Assembly: GCF_001642025.1 (NCBI RefSeq)
Contig: NZ_LWHO01000002.1
Span: 1 to 64,000, forward strand
Direction of reading: 5' to 3'
Length of the DNA stretch: 64,000 nt
Source of the DNA: Cutibacterium namnetense
Lineage (GTDB): Bacteria > Actinomycetota > Actinomycetes > Propionibacteriales > Propionibacteriaceae
Made by a program: the position numbers and the translations under genes. The notes under the pieces were generated by a model, which did not search any database, was not told the DNA's origin, and saw nothing but the letters and a program-made list of their open reading frames with translations. Below are positions 8,885 to 18,569 of the stretch, piece by piece; position 1 is the stretch's first letter, and each line of letters begins with the position of its first letter.

Positions 8885-9856
8885 ATGAGCGCTGACATCT
8901 CCGCCATCCTTGAGGACCTTGCTGCCGGGAGGATCGATACTGCCGAGGCGAACCGCCGTATCGCTGCTGCTGGGCAAGACCAACCGGCGTCTGGGGCGAC
9001 GAACGGCCCGGGCCCTCGGCACGGGGCTTGTGAGGATGAGGCTTCCCAGGCTGATAGCGGTTCGGTGGGGGGATTCACAATTCCCCCAGAGGCCAAGGAA
9101 GGGCTTCGGTCCGCATGGCGAGTCGTGTCCGGAATGGCTGAGAGCGTCGGGGAAACGGTCGCCTCAACGGTGTCGTCCGGGCCACGCCGAGCCAGTGGAG
9201 GCAACGATCCGGAGAGAAGTGTTGACGTGGCAACGGATCTGGACCGCGTACGCGTCAACTGCAGCGGGCGTCGAATCCGGCTCGTCGGAGATCGATCCAT
9301 TGCAGGTCTGCAGATTGAGGGCAGACACACCCGGCGACGTATTGGACGGGTCGTTGAGGTCGCGATCGACGGACATCTGGCGCCGGACCTCGGCGTCCTC
9401 AAGAGATTCCGCCTCCCGACCGATATGGACGGGGTCAAAGATTTGGGCCTCGGTCGTGAGGTGACGGTCCGGGTGCATCCTGATCTTCCTGTCGACATCG
9501 AGCTATCCGGTGGTTCACTGCGTGCCAGCGAGGTTGAGAGGTTCGGTCGGGTGCGTGTTACTGCCGGTGTTACTGAGATCGACGGAGTGCATCAGATCGA
9601 GGATGGGCTCTTCCAAGCGGGAAATGGCAGCATCACCGGGTGTATCGATACTGGTCGCTCCCAGATCCGCGTCGAGTCGGGCAACCTCAGTATCAAGCTG
9701 GCGGGCGGTTCTAACGTGTCAGTGCGAGGCAAGGCACAGACCGGCGTAATCTCCTGGCCCGACGGCGGAGAAGTCGACGAATATGTCATGGGCAACGGAT
9801 CCGCCCGTCTTGACGTTACCTGCCTGGTCGGGCGGATCGCCGTCCGCGCGATGTGA
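8885..9856 (+). CDS. DUF4097-like beta-solenoid protein with N-terminal SHOCT-like helix
   Basis: A 323-residue protein. Residues 5-27 (ISAILEDLAAGRIDTAEANRRI) resemble the short bacterial SHOCT-type helical hairpin; a linker follows, and residues about 115-323 are a beta-rich repeat region of short turns (SGRRIRLVGDRSIAGL, SGGSLRASEVERFGRVRV, ESGNLSIKLAGGSNVSVR) typical of DUF4097 putative adhesin domains. No signal peptide or membrane helix is seen, so it is probably cytoplasmic or membrane-associated through a partner. Function unknown; related actinobacterial genes often sit next to PspC or phage-shock-like regulators, which are not present here. Confidence 0.65.
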   Translation: MSADISAILEDLAAGRIDTAEANRRIAAAGQDQPASGATNGPGPRHGACEDEASQADSGSVGGFTIPPEAKEGLRSAWRVVSGMAESVGETVASTVSSGPRRASGGNDPERSVDVATDLDRVRVNCSGRRIRLVGDRSIAGLQIEGRHTRRRIGRVVEVAIDGHLAPDLGVLKRFRLPTDMDGVKDLGLGREVTVRVHPDLPVDIELSGGSLRASEVERFGRVRVTAGVTEIDGVHQIEDGLFQAGNGSITGCIDTGRSQIRVESGNLSIKLAGGSNVSVRGKAQTGVISWPDGGEVDEYVMGNGSARLDVTCLVGRIAVRAM

Positions 9857-9872
9857 AATAGCGATGGCAGGC

Positions 9873-9932
9873 ACAACATTTATGAGAGCGAGGCGCTATG
9901 CGCCCCGCTCTCATAACGATTAACGATGTTGT
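9873..9932. terminator. bidirectional hairpin between convergent genes
   Basis: TATGAGAGCG-A-GGCGC (9881-9896) pairs with GCGCC-C-CGCTCTCATA (9899-9914) apart from one mismatch, and an outer pair ACAACAT (9873-9879) / ATGTTGT (9926-9932) extends the structure. It lies exactly between the convergent DUF4097-like gene and greA, so a shared terminator is the simplest reading, although T-tracts are short. Confidence 0.6.
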
Positions 9933-9961
9933 ACGGCAATGCGTGTGACGTTTAGTGAGCG

Positions 9962-10468
9962 TCACTCCTCGAACGGCTCGACCTCAAGGATCGTCACCTT
10001 AATCGTTTTACCATTGGGAGCTTTGTATTCGGTCGACTCGCCCTTCGAATGGCCCATGATGGCACCGCCGAGGGGAGACTGCGGCGAATAGACGGAGACG
10101 TCGACGGAATCATCAAGGCCCATTACCTGACGCGATCCCAACAGGAAAGTGTCGGTGTCGGACTCGTCGTCGAAATAGCAAACCGTCACCTTAGAACCTG
10201 GCACGACCTCATCGGGGGAGGACGGAGCCTCGCCCACTTCAGCGTTACGCAGCATCTGCTCGAGTTGACGGATACGGGCTTCGGCCTGCCCCTGCTCCTC
10301 ACGGGCAGCGTGATAGCCACCGTTCTCAGAGAGATCCCCCTCCGAACGGGCGTCGGCAATCTTGTTGGCAATGGCGGTGCGGCCGTCGCCCTTGAGGTAC
10401 TCAAGCTCCTGGGTGAGCTTATCGAAGGCCTCTTGGGTTAGCCACACAGTGTCTTCAGACTCAGGCAT
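9962..10468 (-). CDS. greA: transcription elongation factor GreA
   Basis: A 168-residue GreA: an N-terminal antiparallel coiled coil (about residues 10-85) that enters the RNA polymerase secondary channel, with the acidic tip motif IADARSEGDLSENGGYHAAR, followed by a C-terminal FKBP-like domain ending in SPLGGAIMGHSKGES. GreA stimulates transcript cleavage to rescue backtracked polymerase. The start MPESEDTVWLTQEAF is standard for actinobacteria. It is followed upstream (in gene order) by the DUF4307 gene, as in Mycobacterium. Confidence 0.96.
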   Translation of the reverse strand: MPESEDTVWLTQEAFDKLTQELEYLKGDGRTAIANKIADARSEGDLSENGGYHAAREEQGQAEARIRQLEQMLRNAEVGEAPSSPDEVVPGSKVTVCYFDDESDTDTFLLGSRQVMGLDDSVDVSVYSPQSPLGGAIMGHSKGESTEYKAPNGKTIKVTILEVEPFEE

Positions 10469-10489
10469 CTATTCATCTTACCGCGAGTG

Positions 10490-10921
10490 TCACCTGATCG
10501 GTCCACACTTTTCTAATTCGGCGGTGACAGCCCGCGAGAAGGTCTTAACGCTGGTGTGGATTGTTTCATCCTGTGACGAGCTCGCCGGGAATGTCACCGT
10601 CGTCTCCCCAACGCGTACATGGTCAGCTGCGGTTGCGACCAACGTGCAGGAGCCTGTGACCGATGGGTCAGGACGCTGCAGATTGATGGTGACGTCGACG
10701 CGCGAATCAGATACCGCGTGGTAGCCGTGCAAGCTCGCTCGGATCGGCTGTTCGGCGTGATGAAGTCCGGTCCACACCGTCCATCCGATAAGGATTATCG
10801 CCAATACGATGGTGAAGATGACCCAGGGCGCTCGGTGAGGCTTGGGATAGCGGTTCGCAATGCGCTCGCGGGCCTCGTCAGTGAGGGAGCGATCATGGCT
10901 TGGGGTTGGCACGTGGCCCAT
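10490..10921 (-). CDS. DUF4307 domain membrane protein
   Basis: A 143-residue protein with a cytoplasmic N-terminus (ANRYPKPHRAPW just before the helix), one membrane segment at about residues 32-51 and an extracytoplasmic beta-type domain with two cysteines (GSCTLVAT, LEKCGPIR) that could form a disulfide. This matches the actinobacterial DUF4307 family usually encoded beside greA. Function unknown. It is divergent from the small membrane protein at 10948 with only 26 bases between the starts, so the two promoters must overlap or one transcript must be leaderless. Confidence 0.8.
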   Translation of the reverse strand: MGHVPTPSHDRSLTDEARERIANRYPKPHRAPWVIFTIVLAIILIGWTVWTGLHHAEQPIRASLHGYHAVSDSRVDVTINLQRPDPSVTGSCTLVATAADHVRVGETTVTFPASSSQDETIHTSVKTFSRAVTAELEKCGPIR

Positions 10922-10947
10922 TGTGCCCTAGGGCATAGGCTGTGAGC

Positions 10948-11139
10948 ATGACAGTTTTTGCGGCCCAACTTGTAAGTACCGGCCTCGCTAACTTTCTGTG
11001 CTGCCTCGTTCTGGCTGTCTTCGGCATCGTTGCGTGGATTAGCATTCGTCGCAACATTCGCGGTATTGACTTTGACGAGGTCCCCTGTGGCCCGGCTCTC
11101 AAGGAGGATCACGGCAAAGACGCGAATCGTGACATGTGA
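10948..11139 (+). CDS. small single-pass membrane protein
   Basis: A 63-residue protein with one hydrophobic helix (about residues 12-34, TGLANFLCCLVLAVFGIVAW) followed by a basic and then acidic tail. A GTG two codons earlier (10942) is an alternative start. In mycobacteria a small membrane protein occupies the same place between the mca and YyaL-type genes; I infer orthology from position and size only. No function is known. It probably shares a transcript with the thioredoxin-domain gene 78 bases downstream. Confidence 0.6.
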   Translation: MTVFAAQLVSTGLANFLCCLVLAVFGIVAWISIRRNIRGIDFDEVPCGPALKEDHGKDANRDM

Positions 11140-11217
11140 GTACTCAATCGGCTGGGCTGCGTTCGGGCCAACCCGCTCAGTGGCCGAGGACGGGGTTGTC
11201 CTCGTAGGCTGACTGCC

Positions 11218-13236
11218 ATGCCGAACCATCTTGGCGAGTCCGCTAGCCCGTATCTCATCCAGCACGCCGCGAATCCTGTCGATTGGTTCCCTTGGGGAGA
11301 GGAAGCGTTCGACGTGGCACGCCGTCGGGATGTGCCCGTTATGGTTTCGGTGGGCTATTCGAGCTGCCATTGGTGCCATGTCATGGCACTAGAATCCTTC
11401 AGTGACCCTGAGGTGGCCGAGGTCATCAACGCCAACGTCGTCTCCGTCAAGGTCGATCGCGAGGAGCGGCCCGAGGTTGATGCGGCGCTGATGCAGGTGA
11501 CCTTGGCGATGACTGGGCAGGGCGGGTGGCCCAACACTGTGTTCCTGACTCCTGAGGGCAAGCCATTCTTCGCCGGCACCTACTTTCCGCCGATGCGCCG
11601 TGGCGGGTTGCCGGGATTCGTTGAGCTCGTGGAAGCCCTCGGCGAGGCATGGCGTGAGCGTCGCGACGAAGTGGTGTCTTCTGCGGAGGCGATTGTCGAG
11701 CACCTGCGGCCCGTTGAGGAGGCCCCCGAGGCTGCCCGCCCGATCGCTGGGGAGCTCATTGAAGCCGTCGGAGCTGACTATGACATCGTTCATGGCGGCT
11801 TTGGGGGGCCGACGAAGTTTCCCAATGCGACGCTGCTAGATGCTCTGCTTGTTAAGGGTGACCCGACGAGCCTCGACATGGCTCAGAACACCTGCGAGCA
11901 CCTGGTCCGCGGCGGCATTTTCGATCAGGTCGGTGGCGGATTCCACCGCTACTCCACCGATTCGCAATGGGTGGTGCCGCACTTCGAGAAAATGCTCTAT
12001 GACAACGCTCTGCTGCTGGCAACGATGGCCCGTTGCTGGCGTCGCACCGCCGACCACGATCCCGATAGGCGCGATCTGTATTCCCACGCCGCTCGTCGCA
12101 CCGTCGCATGGCTCAACCGGGAGATGCGACTGCCCAATGGTTTGTATGCTGCCGGCTTGGACGCCGATTCCGACGATGCCGCTGGACACACCCGCGAGGG
12201 CATTTACTACTTGTGGAATCAGGATCTGATTACCGACGCATTGGGATCCGACGAAGCCGAATGGTTGCGCCCCCTTGTGCATCTCGAGCCTTTTAGCGAC
12301 AACGATTTGGGCACTGTGCAGCTGCGCGGACGCGTCGAGTGGGAGCGCATTAACGCCGACATGGACACCCTGCTAGAGGCGCGGAGCCGTCGCAGTGCCC
12401 CGGCTCGTGACGAGAAGGCGATTACAGCCTGGAACGCCATGCTTATTGACGGCCTCGTCGAGGCCGGCATGGTCCTGCGCGAATGGTCATGGGTGAAGCA
12501 GGCCCATGAGCTCGCTGACTCGTTGTGGAGGGCACATTGGAATGACGGCATGCTGCTGCGGACCTCTTTCCACGATCGTCCGGGAGCTCCGGCGGTGTGT
12601 GAGGACTACGCCTGGATTGCGCTGTCTTTTGCTGGCTTGGCTGGGGCGACGGGGGAGTCGGTATGGCTGGACCGTGCCGTCAAGGTCCTTGATGAGGCAG
12701 TGGCCCGGTTTAGCGCCGCCGACGGCAGTTTCCTTGACGTCGAGGAGGATTCATCCCTGCTGACGGTGACCGCTCACACATTGACTGACGATGCCTGTCC
12801 CAGCCCGACTGCCGTCATGGTGATGGCTCTGCGCAGGGTGGGTCTCATGGCCGAGCGTGCCGACTTCGTCGAGCGTGCCGACAAGGCCTCCGCGGCCCTG
12901 CTGCCGGTGGTGACGGCAACGCCGCGCTTCTCCGGTTGGGCCCTGGCAGACTTCCTCACTGCTGACGAGGCTCGTCGTGGTCTCAAGCCGGCTGGAGTCG
13001 TTATCGCGGAGACGACCGACGAGCCGAGTGACCTGGCCGCTGCAGCGTGGCGGATGGCTCCGGCAGGGTCGGCGATCATGCGTCGGGTTCACGACGATTC
13101 TGGGTTTGGCACCTGGTTCAACGAGCGCGCCCCGCGTGATGATCGGCCGACCTGTTGGGTATGCCGTGGCACGGTGTGCTTCGAGCCGGTAACCGACTAC
13201 CTGGATCTCAAGGAACCGCTGTGGCGGCGGGTCTGA
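11218..13236 (+). CDS. YyaL/SSP411-type thioredoxin-domain protein
   Basis: A 672-residue protein with an N-terminal thioredoxin-like domain (DUF255, residues about 1-165) whose active site reads SSCHWCHVM with a C-x-x-C pair, followed by an (alpha/alpha)6 barrel resembling N-acylglucosamine 2-epimerase ([40 protein letters not shown]). This is the conserved SSP411/YyaL family, found from bacteria to humans; its biochemical role is unsettled. Length is normal. It lies in a block recalled from mycobacteria (greA, DUF4307, small membrane protein, this gene, HlyIII, prenyl transferase). Confidence 0.9.
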   Translation: MPNHLGESASPYLIQHAANPVDWFPWGEEAFDVARRRDVPVMVSVGYSSCHWCHVMALESFSDPEVAEVINANVVSVKVDREERPEVDAALMQVTLAMTGQGGWPNTVFLTPEGKPFFAGTYFPPMRRGGLPGFVELVEALGEAWRERRDEVVSSAEAIVEHLRPVEEAPEAARPIAGELIEAVGADYDIVHGGFGGPTKFPNATLLDALLVKGDPTSLDMAQNTCEHLVRGGIFDQVGGGFHRYSTDSQWVVPHFEKMLYDNALLLATMARCWRRTADHDPDRRDLYSHAARRTVAWLNREMRLPNGLYAAGLDADSDDAAGHTREGIYYLWNQDLITDALGSDEAEWLRPLVHLEPFSDNDLGTVQLRGRVEWERINADMDTLLEARSRRSAPARDEKAITAWNAMLIDGLVEAGMVLREWSWVKQAHELADSLWRAHWNDGMLLRTSFHDRPGAPAVCEDYAWIALSFAGLAGATGESVWLDRAVKVLDEAVARFSAADGSFLDVEEDSSLLTVTAHTLTDDACPSPTAVMVMALRRVGLMAERADFVERADKASAALLPVVTATPRFSGWALADFLTADEARRGLKPAGVVIAETTDEPSDLAAAAWRMAPAGSAIMRRVHDDSGFGTWFNERAPRDDRPTCWVCRGTVCFEPVTDYLDLKEPLWRRV

Positions 13237-13254
13237 GATCGTCGTCACAGCGGG

Positions 13255-14076
13255 TTAGCGGCCGTAGCGCCGCTCCCGCTGGGTAAAGGAGCGCAGCGCC
13301 CGCAGAAAGTCAACCTTGCGAAAGTCAGGCCACAACGCCTCGCAGAAGTAAAACTCTGAGTGGGCGCTTTGCCACATGAGAAATCCGGAAAGGCGCTGCT
13401 CTCCTGAGGTGCGGATAATGAGGTCTGGGTCGGGCTGGCCTCGCGTGTACAGGTGATCCTCGATCTGGTCGATTTCTAGGGTTCGGGCCAATTCAGCCAG
13501 GCTGGTGCCCTTCTCCGCCTCTTCGGCGAGGAGGGAACGGACAGCGTCGCGCAGTTCATGGCGGCCTCCGTAAGCTACCGCGACGTTGATATGCATGCCG
13601 ACATGCTCGGCTGAGGTGCGTCCGGCCCGGCACAGCGATTCGGCCATGTCATCGGGAAGAAGATCAAGGTCCCCGACGGCCTGGACGCGCCATCGCGAAT
13701 TAGCTGCCAACGAGTTAACGAGGGACTCGATGACCTTGAGCAGTGGCCCGAGTTCGCCGGTCTCGGCACGTTGCAGGTTATCGGTCGATAGCACCCACAG
13801 GGTGATGATCGGGATGCCGACGGCATCGCACCATGCGCAAAACTCTCTCAGGCGATCTGCCCCCGCTTCGTAGCCAGCTACCAGGGGCTCTCCCGGGGCG
13901 TTGAGGCGGGCCCAGCGGCGATTGCCGTCGGCCAGGACTGCGACGTGCTGGGGCAGACGGCTGCGGTCGAGTTGGTCGAGGAGACGAGCCTCGTAGGTGG
14001 TGTACAGCAGGCCGGATGGGTGCATGCGGTCGAGGGTCTCACTGACCTTCGACAGACGGTGATCCAGGCTGCTCAT
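13255..14076 (-). CDS. uppS: cis-isoprenyl diphosphate synthase (UppS family)
   Basis: A 273-residue cis-prenyltransferase condensing isopentenyl diphosphate onto an allylic primer. The diphosphate-binding motif is HVAVLADGNRRWARL, followed by the flexible loop GYEAGADRLREFCAWCD, STDNLQR, and the C-terminal RTSGEQRLSGFLMWQSAHSE with E-F-Y-F. By position beside HlyIII and the YyaL-type gene it corresponds to the short-chain (Z,E-farnesyl) enzyme of mycobacteria rather than the main undecaprenyl synthase, but product length cannot be fixed from sequence. Convergent with the preceding gene, 18 bases apart. Confidence 0.9.
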   Translation of the reverse strand: MSSLDHRLSKVSETLDRMHPSGLLYTTYEARLLDQLDRSRLPQHVAVLADGNRRWARLNAPGEPLVAGYEAGADRLREFCAWCDAVGIPIITLWVLSTDNLQRAETGELGPLLKVIESLVNSLAANSRWRVQAVGDLDLLPDDMAESLCRAGRTSAEHVGMHINVAVAYGGRHELRDAVRSLLAEEAEKGTSLAELARTLEIDQIEDHLYTRGQPDPDLIIRTSGEQRLSGFLMWQSAHSEFYFCEALWPDFRKVDFLRALRSFTQRERRYGR

Positions 14077-14173
14077 GGGTCCAGATTAGTCAGTGCTCGA
14101 CACAAACGGTCGATAGCCCGGGTCATGAGGTGTGATCGCGGCACGGGCATGGGACACGGTAAGCTGAAAACCC

Positions 14174-14195
14174 AAACCTACCGAACCGTAGGTTT
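14174..14195. promoter_or_regulatory. operator-like palindrome upstream of hlyIII
   Basis: AAACCTAC (14174-14181) and GTAGGTTT (14188-14195) form a perfect 8-bp inverted repeat with a 6-base spacer, ending 26 bases before the HlyIII start at 14221. Size and position suit a dimeric repressor site or a small 5' hairpin. No regulator can be named. Confidence 0.4.
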
Positions 14196-14220
14196 ACGGT
14201 AGGTGAAGGGAGGGCGACGC

Positions 14221-14892
14221 ATGACGACCGAGCGCAGCGGCAAGGCCGATAATCGTGGTTCGGTGCTCCCTACACCGCGGCTGCGTGGCTGGGTACATAC
14301 CGTCATGGCTCCGCTTATCTTGCTCGCCGGTGTTGGCCTCATGATTGCTACGCCGGCCTGGGGAAACCGATTTGCCGTCGGGGTGTGGATGCTCACCGGA
14401 CTCGAGTTGTTCGGAAACTCGGCGGTTTACCACCGAGTGTCGTGGGGTGCGAAAACCAAGGACGTTTTGCGGCGCATCGATCACGCCAACGTCGCTGTGT
14501 TTATTGCCGGGACGTACACCCCGCTGGCTGTCGCTCTGACGGCAGGCGCCTCCCGGATGGCCTTGCTGTCGATTATTTGGATCTGCGCGCTACTCGGGGT
14601 CGCGTTCCGATTCGTATGGAACGGAGTGCCCCGATGGGCCTCAACGGTCCTCTACGTCGTCATGGGATGGACGGCGCTGTGGTGGCTCCCCCAGTTCTGG
14701 CGCACAGGTGGGCCAGCGGTCGTCACTCTTATTCTCATTGGCGGGGTGTTCTACTCCGTCGGAGCGATCGCCTACGCCCGCCAGAAACCCAATCCGTCAC
14801 TTACCTGGTTTGGGTTCCACGAGGTTTTCCACAGCTGTACGGCGGTGGCGGCGATGTGTCACGCCGTTGCCATCGGGCTTGCCGTCATCTGA
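14221..14892 (+). CDS. hemolysin III family (TrhA/PAQR-like) membrane protein
   Basis: A 223-residue seven-helix protein of the HlyIII/PAQR family. Conserved metal-ligand type residues are visible in the family motifs: NSAVYHRVSW, IDHANVAVFIAGTYTPL and, at the C-terminus, FHEVFHSCTAVAAMCH. Bacterial members influence membrane fluidity or energy metabolism; true hemolytic activity is not implied. The ATG at 14221 follows AAGGGAGG; an upstream in-frame GTG at 14203 overlaps that site and is less likely. Confidence 0.9.
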   Translation: MTTERSGKADNRGSVLPTPRLRGWVHTVMAPLILLAGVGLMIATPAWGNRFAVGVWMLTGLELFGNSAVYHRVSWGAKTKDVLRRIDHANVAVFIAGTYTPLAVALTAGASRMALLSIIWICALLGVAFRFVWNGVPRWASTVLYVVMGWTALWWLPQFWRTGGPAVVTLILIGGVFYSVGAIAYARQKPNPSLTWFGFHEVFHSCTAVAAMCHAVAIGLAVI

Positions 14893-15040
14893 CCAGCCGG
14901 TGAACTCTGGGCGAATGGGAGAACCACCCGCTTCGGCGTCACCAGACTGGTTCTACATTTGATGTCAGAGGGGCCGCTTTCGACGCCTCGACGACGTTTC
15001 CTTCCTCAATGCGACCTCTCTCACGTCACGGGAGGTTTTC

Positions 15041-16390
15041 GTGTCCGTCCGTCCAGCAGGCTCCGAGCGAGCCCATAGCCCGATCCCGGAAGCACCTGAG
15101 GGGAGGCGGACATACGTCATCGACACCTCGGTGCTGCTGTCTGACCCCCATGCTCTGCTTAACTTCGCCGAGCACGAGGTGGTTGTGCCGATCGTCGTCA
15201 TCACTGAGTTGGAGGGTAAGCGTCATCACCCCGAGCTGGGATATTTTGCTCGCGCAGCGCTGCGTATCCTCGACCGGTTGAGGCTTGACAATGACGGCCT
15301 GGTGGGACCAGTGCCGGTCAATGACGAGGGAGGCGTGCTGCTCGTCGAGCTCAATCACTCCGACCCCATGTGTCTACCTGATGGTTTCCGGTTGGGCGAC
15401 AACGACACTCGTATCTTGGCGGTCGCACAAAACTACCGCCTGGCGGGGCACTCGGTCGTCCTGGTGACGAAGGACTTGCCCCTGCGCGTCAAAGCTTCGG
15501 CGATTGGTTTGGAAGCCCAGGAATACCGTCACGAGCTCGTCCCCGACAGCGGCTGGACCGGCATGGTGAACCTCGAGGTACCAGACGAGATCATCTCGAC
15601 CCTCTATGAGGAGGGGAGCGTCGTCGACTCGATCTTCGACGAGATCCCCGTGCATGCTGGACTGGTGTTGGAAGGGCCGAACGGAACAGCTCTGGCTCGG
15701 CGGATGCCGGACGCCTCTGCCCGTCTCGTCCCGAATGATCAGGAAGCTTTCGGGATTCGCGGCCGCTCCGCAGAACAGCGCATAGCACTCGATATGTTGC
15801 TTGACCCCCAGGTCGGAATCGTCTCGATGGGAGGGCGGGCCGGAACGGGGAAGTCAGCCCTCGCCCTATGCGCAGGCCTTGAGGCGGTCATGGAACGTCA
15901 ACTCCACAAGAAGGTCATGGTGTTCCGCCCGCTCTACGCTGTTGGAGGTCAGGATCTGGGCTACCTGCCCGGTGACGAAGGGGAGAAGATGGCCCCGTGG
16001 GGACAGGCGGTCCTCGACACCCTCACTAGCGTGACGAATAACTACGTCATCGAAGAAGTGATGTCGCGCGGAATGCTCGAGATTCTGCCGCTGACACATA
16101 TTCGTGGCCGGTCCTTGCACGACGCCTTCGTTATCGTTGACGAAGCCCAATCTCTGGAGCGCAACGTGCTGTTAACGGTGCTCTCGCGTATTGGTCAGAA
16201 TTCGCGGGTGGTGCTCACCCACGATGTCGCCCAGCGTGACAATCTCCGCGTCGGTCGTTATGACGGGGTGGCAGCGGTCGTAGAGAGGCTGCGGGGCCAC
16301 GACCTGTTCGGACATGTCACCTTGACTCGCTCGGAGCGTTCCCCGATTGCCGCTCTGGTGACATCGATGATGGAGGATATGGTCAGCTGA
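15041..16390 (+). CDS. PhoH-like ATPase with N-terminal PIN domain
   Basis: A 449-residue fusion. Residues about 25-150 form a PIN ribonuclease domain ([41 protein letters not shown]) with the acidic metal-binding residues, and residues about 235-449 form a PhoH P-loop ATPase ([15 protein letters not shown] Walker [12 protein letters not shown] Walker [17 protein letters not shown]). PIN-PhoH proteins (PhoH2) couple RNA unwinding to cleavage. The GTG at 15041 is used as start because it follows GGGAGG and leads into [12 protein letters not shown]. The 148 bases upstream show no gene. Confidence 0.92.
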   Translation: MSVRPAGSERAHSPIPEAPEGRRTYVIDTSVLLSDPHALLNFAEHEVVVPIVVITELEGKRHHPELGYFARAALRILDRLRLDNDGLVGPVPVNDEGGVLLVELNHSDPMCLPDGFRLGDNDTRILAVAQNYRLAGHSVVLVTKDLPLRVKASAIGLEAQEYRHELVPDSGWTGMVNLEVPDEIISTLYEEGSVVDSIFDEIPVHAGLVLEGPNGTALARRMPDASARLVPNDQEAFGIRGRSAEQRIALDMLLDPQVGIVSMGGRAGTGKSALALCAGLEAVMERQLHKKVMVFRPLYAVGGQDLGYLPGDEGEKMAPWGQAVLDTLTSVTNNYVIEEVMSRGMLEILPLTHIRGRSLHDAFVIVDEAQSLERNVLLTVLSRIGQNSRVVLTHDVAQRDNLRVGRYDGVAAVVERLRGHDLFGHVTLTRSERSPIAALVTSMMEDMVS

Positions 16391-16440
16391 GATGAACTGA
16401 AGCGACGGTGCGGGTGGGCGGCATCTGCAACAATCGACGG

Positions 16441-16989
16441 GTGCCACGCAATCCCAGAGCCGGTGTCAAGGACATGTTTCTGTCCCTGGTGGTCATCCTT
16501 GTCCCGGTGATGCTCATCGTGTGGTTCTTCACCAGAACCCCTGAAGAGCCGAATATCCAGCAGGTCGACTGGAAACCCGTGGTGGCGTCGGCCCGGTCCC
16601 ATGCGGGCTACCCCGTGCTGGCCCCCACGGAGGTTCCAGGGGATTGGCGACCGACCAAGGCTCGGTATGCCAACCGGGGGGATCGCTGGGTAGGCAACAC
16701 CGTCTCCGCGGGGAACCGGTGGGAGTTGGGATTCCTGACAGGCAAGAACCTCTACCTGGCGGTGAACCAATCCGACGAGCCGGGCAGAGCGTTCGTGACC
16801 TCCGTGACGAGGTCTGCCACTGAGGACGGCAAGATCACGATCGGTCGATACACCTGGACGAAGATGGTCAGCCCGGACGATCGCACCCACGCCCTGGTAA
16901 CGAAAATTGGCTCCGCGACCGCGGTGATCGTCGCGGACGCTGATTATCGGGTTCTCACCGACTTTGCCGGGATGCTGACGACGGCTTGA
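16441..16989 (+). CDS. DUF4245 domain membrane-anchored protein
   Basis: A 182-residue protein with one N-terminal membrane segment (about residues 10-29, MFLSLVVILVPVMLIVWFF) and an extracytoplasmic domain containing APTEVPGDWRPTKARY and a C-terminal NAD-like beta pattern (KIGSATAVIVADADYRVLTDFAGML) as in DUF4245 actinobacterial proteins. Function unknown. The frame is open from 16408, but the GTG at 16441 places the basic residues PRNPRAGVKD directly before the helix. It is convergent with xseB. Confidence 0.7.
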   Translation: MPRNPRAGVKDMFLSLVVILVPVMLIVWFFTRTPEEPNIQQVDWKPVVASARSHAGYPVLAPTEVPGDWRPTKARYANRGDRWVGNTVSAGNRWELGFLTGKNLYLAVNQSDEPGRAFVTSVTRSATEDGKITIGRYTWTKMVSPDDRTHALVTKIGSATAVIVADADYRVLTDFAGMLTTA

Positions 16990-17015
16990 CGTCCCGGCGT
17001 GCGGGTCGCTCGGCG

Positions 17016-17252
17016 TCAGGGCTGCGAGGTCTCGGTATCGGGTCGTACCGTATTGATGCGGGCTCGCGCCCCGTCGAGCCACGACTGACAGATATCGGCT
17101 AATTTCTCACCGCGCTCCCACAGAGTCATGGTCTCGGCGAGAGAGATCCCACCGGATTCGAGTCGGTTGACGATTCCGACTAATTCGTCGCGGGCGGCCT
17201 CGTAGGTGATTTCTGGCTCCCCAGGAGTGGGGTTCGAGGTGTTGTCGGTCAC
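17016..17252 (-). CDS. xseB: exodeoxyribonuclease VII small subunit
   Basis: A 78-residue protein with the XseB helical hairpin: ITYEAARDELVGIVNRLESGG then SLAETMTLWERGEKLADICQ and WLDGARARI. Several copies bind the large subunit to make exonuclease VII, which degrades single-stranded DNA. Its GTG start (17250-17252) overlaps the TGA of xseA (17249-17251), so translation is coupled. Confidence 0.92.
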   Translation of the reverse strand: MTDNTSNPTPGEPEITYEAARDELVGIVNRLESGGISLAETMTLWERGEKLADICQSWLDGARARINTVRPDTETSQP

Positions 17253-18496
17253 GAGTCCTCCTGGAACGTGGGACGGTTTGGGGTGCGACGGTCGAGGGAA
17301 TCGACGGTGACGCCGAGGGTACCGTCAGATAGGTAGACCAGTAGGTTCGCGCGTATGTCGGTGTCATTGACTGAGGTGATGGAACCGCCTTGGGTGTCGG
17401 CGAGGATGGCGTAGCCGCGATCCAAGGTGGCCTTGGGCGACATTGCGCGCACGCGCTCAAGCATGTGGTTAACGTCGCGACTCTCGGCATCCAGGGCACG
17501 ATTCGTAGCAAGACGCAGACGCTTCAGCGTGGCGTCGAGTTTTTCTACCGCGATATCAAGAGTGGTCGCTGGATTGACCATCACCGGGCGGGAGCGGATC
17601 TGAGCCAGGTGTGCCATCTCGACGTCGATGAATCGCGTAACAGCCTGGCGAAGTCGGGTTCTGGCTGTCTCGACAGCTTGGGACTGCTCGGCAGCGTCTG
17701 GGACGATGAGCTTGCCCGCGTCGGTCGGCGTTGATGCGCGTAGATCGGCGACGAGATCGAGAATTGGATTGTCACGTTCATGACCGATGGCCGAAACGAC
17801 GGGGGTCCGGGTGGTGTAAACGGCCCGCACTAGCGCTTCGTCACTGAACGGCAGGAGATCCTCCAAGGCACCACCGCCGCGGGCGATGACGATGACATCG
17901 ACGGTGGGGTCGGCGTCAAGGTCAGCGAGGGCAGCGATGATCTGCTGGGCCGCCATGGGTCCCTGGACCCGGGTATTGCGGACGACGAACCGGGCGGCCG
18001 GCCAACGCAGCGTGGCATGACGCTGGACGTCACGCTCAGCGTCGGAGCTAGCCCCTGCGATGAGTCCGATGCCGCGGGGCAGAACGGGAATCGGCTTGTG
18101 GAGGGTGGCATCGAAGAGTCCCTCGGCCTCGAGGAGACGTTTGCGTCTCTCTAGTTGGGCGAGGAGCTGGCCCTCGCCGGTGGGGGTGATTTCGGAGATC
18201 TCGAAGGAGAGCCTCCCCGTGCGCGACCACACTGTCGGTCGGATGAGGGCGGTGACCGTCATCCCCGACTCGATTGGTCCGGCAGCGTCGAGGACTCGGC
18301 GATGACAGGTGGCGCTGGCCGAGATCGCCTCGATGGGGTCGCGCAGGGTGAGGAATTGTGTCGGGCTGGAGCGTCTAGTGACCTCGATGATTTGAGCTTG
18401 CACCCAGACGGCCCCGCAGCGCTCCACCCACCCCTTGACGGCGTTGACGACCCATGCCAGGGAGCGCGGGTTGTCGGCGGTATTCGACTCGGCCAT
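17249..18496 (-). CDS. xseA: exodeoxyribonuclease VII large subunit
   Basis: A 415-residue XseA: N-terminal OB-fold (residues about 10-110, AVWVQAQIIEVTRRSSPTQF), then the catalytic core (IGLIAGASSDAERDVQRHA, ARGGGALEDLLPFSDEALVRAVYTTRTPVVSAIGHE) and a C-terminal coiled coil (about 280-360). The start ATG at 18496 is chosen because the conserved sequence begins MAESNTADNPRSLAWVVNAVKGW; the longer frame up to 18769 has no family similarity and runs over the next gene's tail on the same strand. Forms an operon with xseB. Confidence 0.92.
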   Translation of the reverse strand: MAESNTADNPRSLAWVVNAVKGWVERCGAVWVQAQIIEVTRRSSPTQFLTLRDPIEAISASATCHRRVLDAAGPIESGMTVTALIRPTVWSRTGRLSFEISEITPTGEGQLLAQLERRKRLLEAEGLFDATLHKPIPVLPRGIGLIAGASSDAERDVQRHATLRWPAARFVVRNTRVQGPMAAQQIIAALADLDADPTVDVIVIARGGGALEDLLPFSDEALVRAVYTTRTPVVSAIGHERDNPILDLVADLRASTPTDAGKLIVPDAAEQSQAVETARTRLRQAVTRFIDVEMAHLAQIRSRPVMVNPATTLDIAVEKLDATLKRLRLATNRALDAESRDVNHMLERVRAMSPKATLDRGYAILADTQGGSITSVNDTDIRANLLVYLSDGTLGVTVDSLDRRTPNRPTFQEDS

Positions 18497-18569
18497 GGAG
18501 GTCACGCTAGCCGAGAATGGCGACAGGAACTCGGGCCGCCACAGAAAGCGGCTCGAGCCCCTCAAACGA

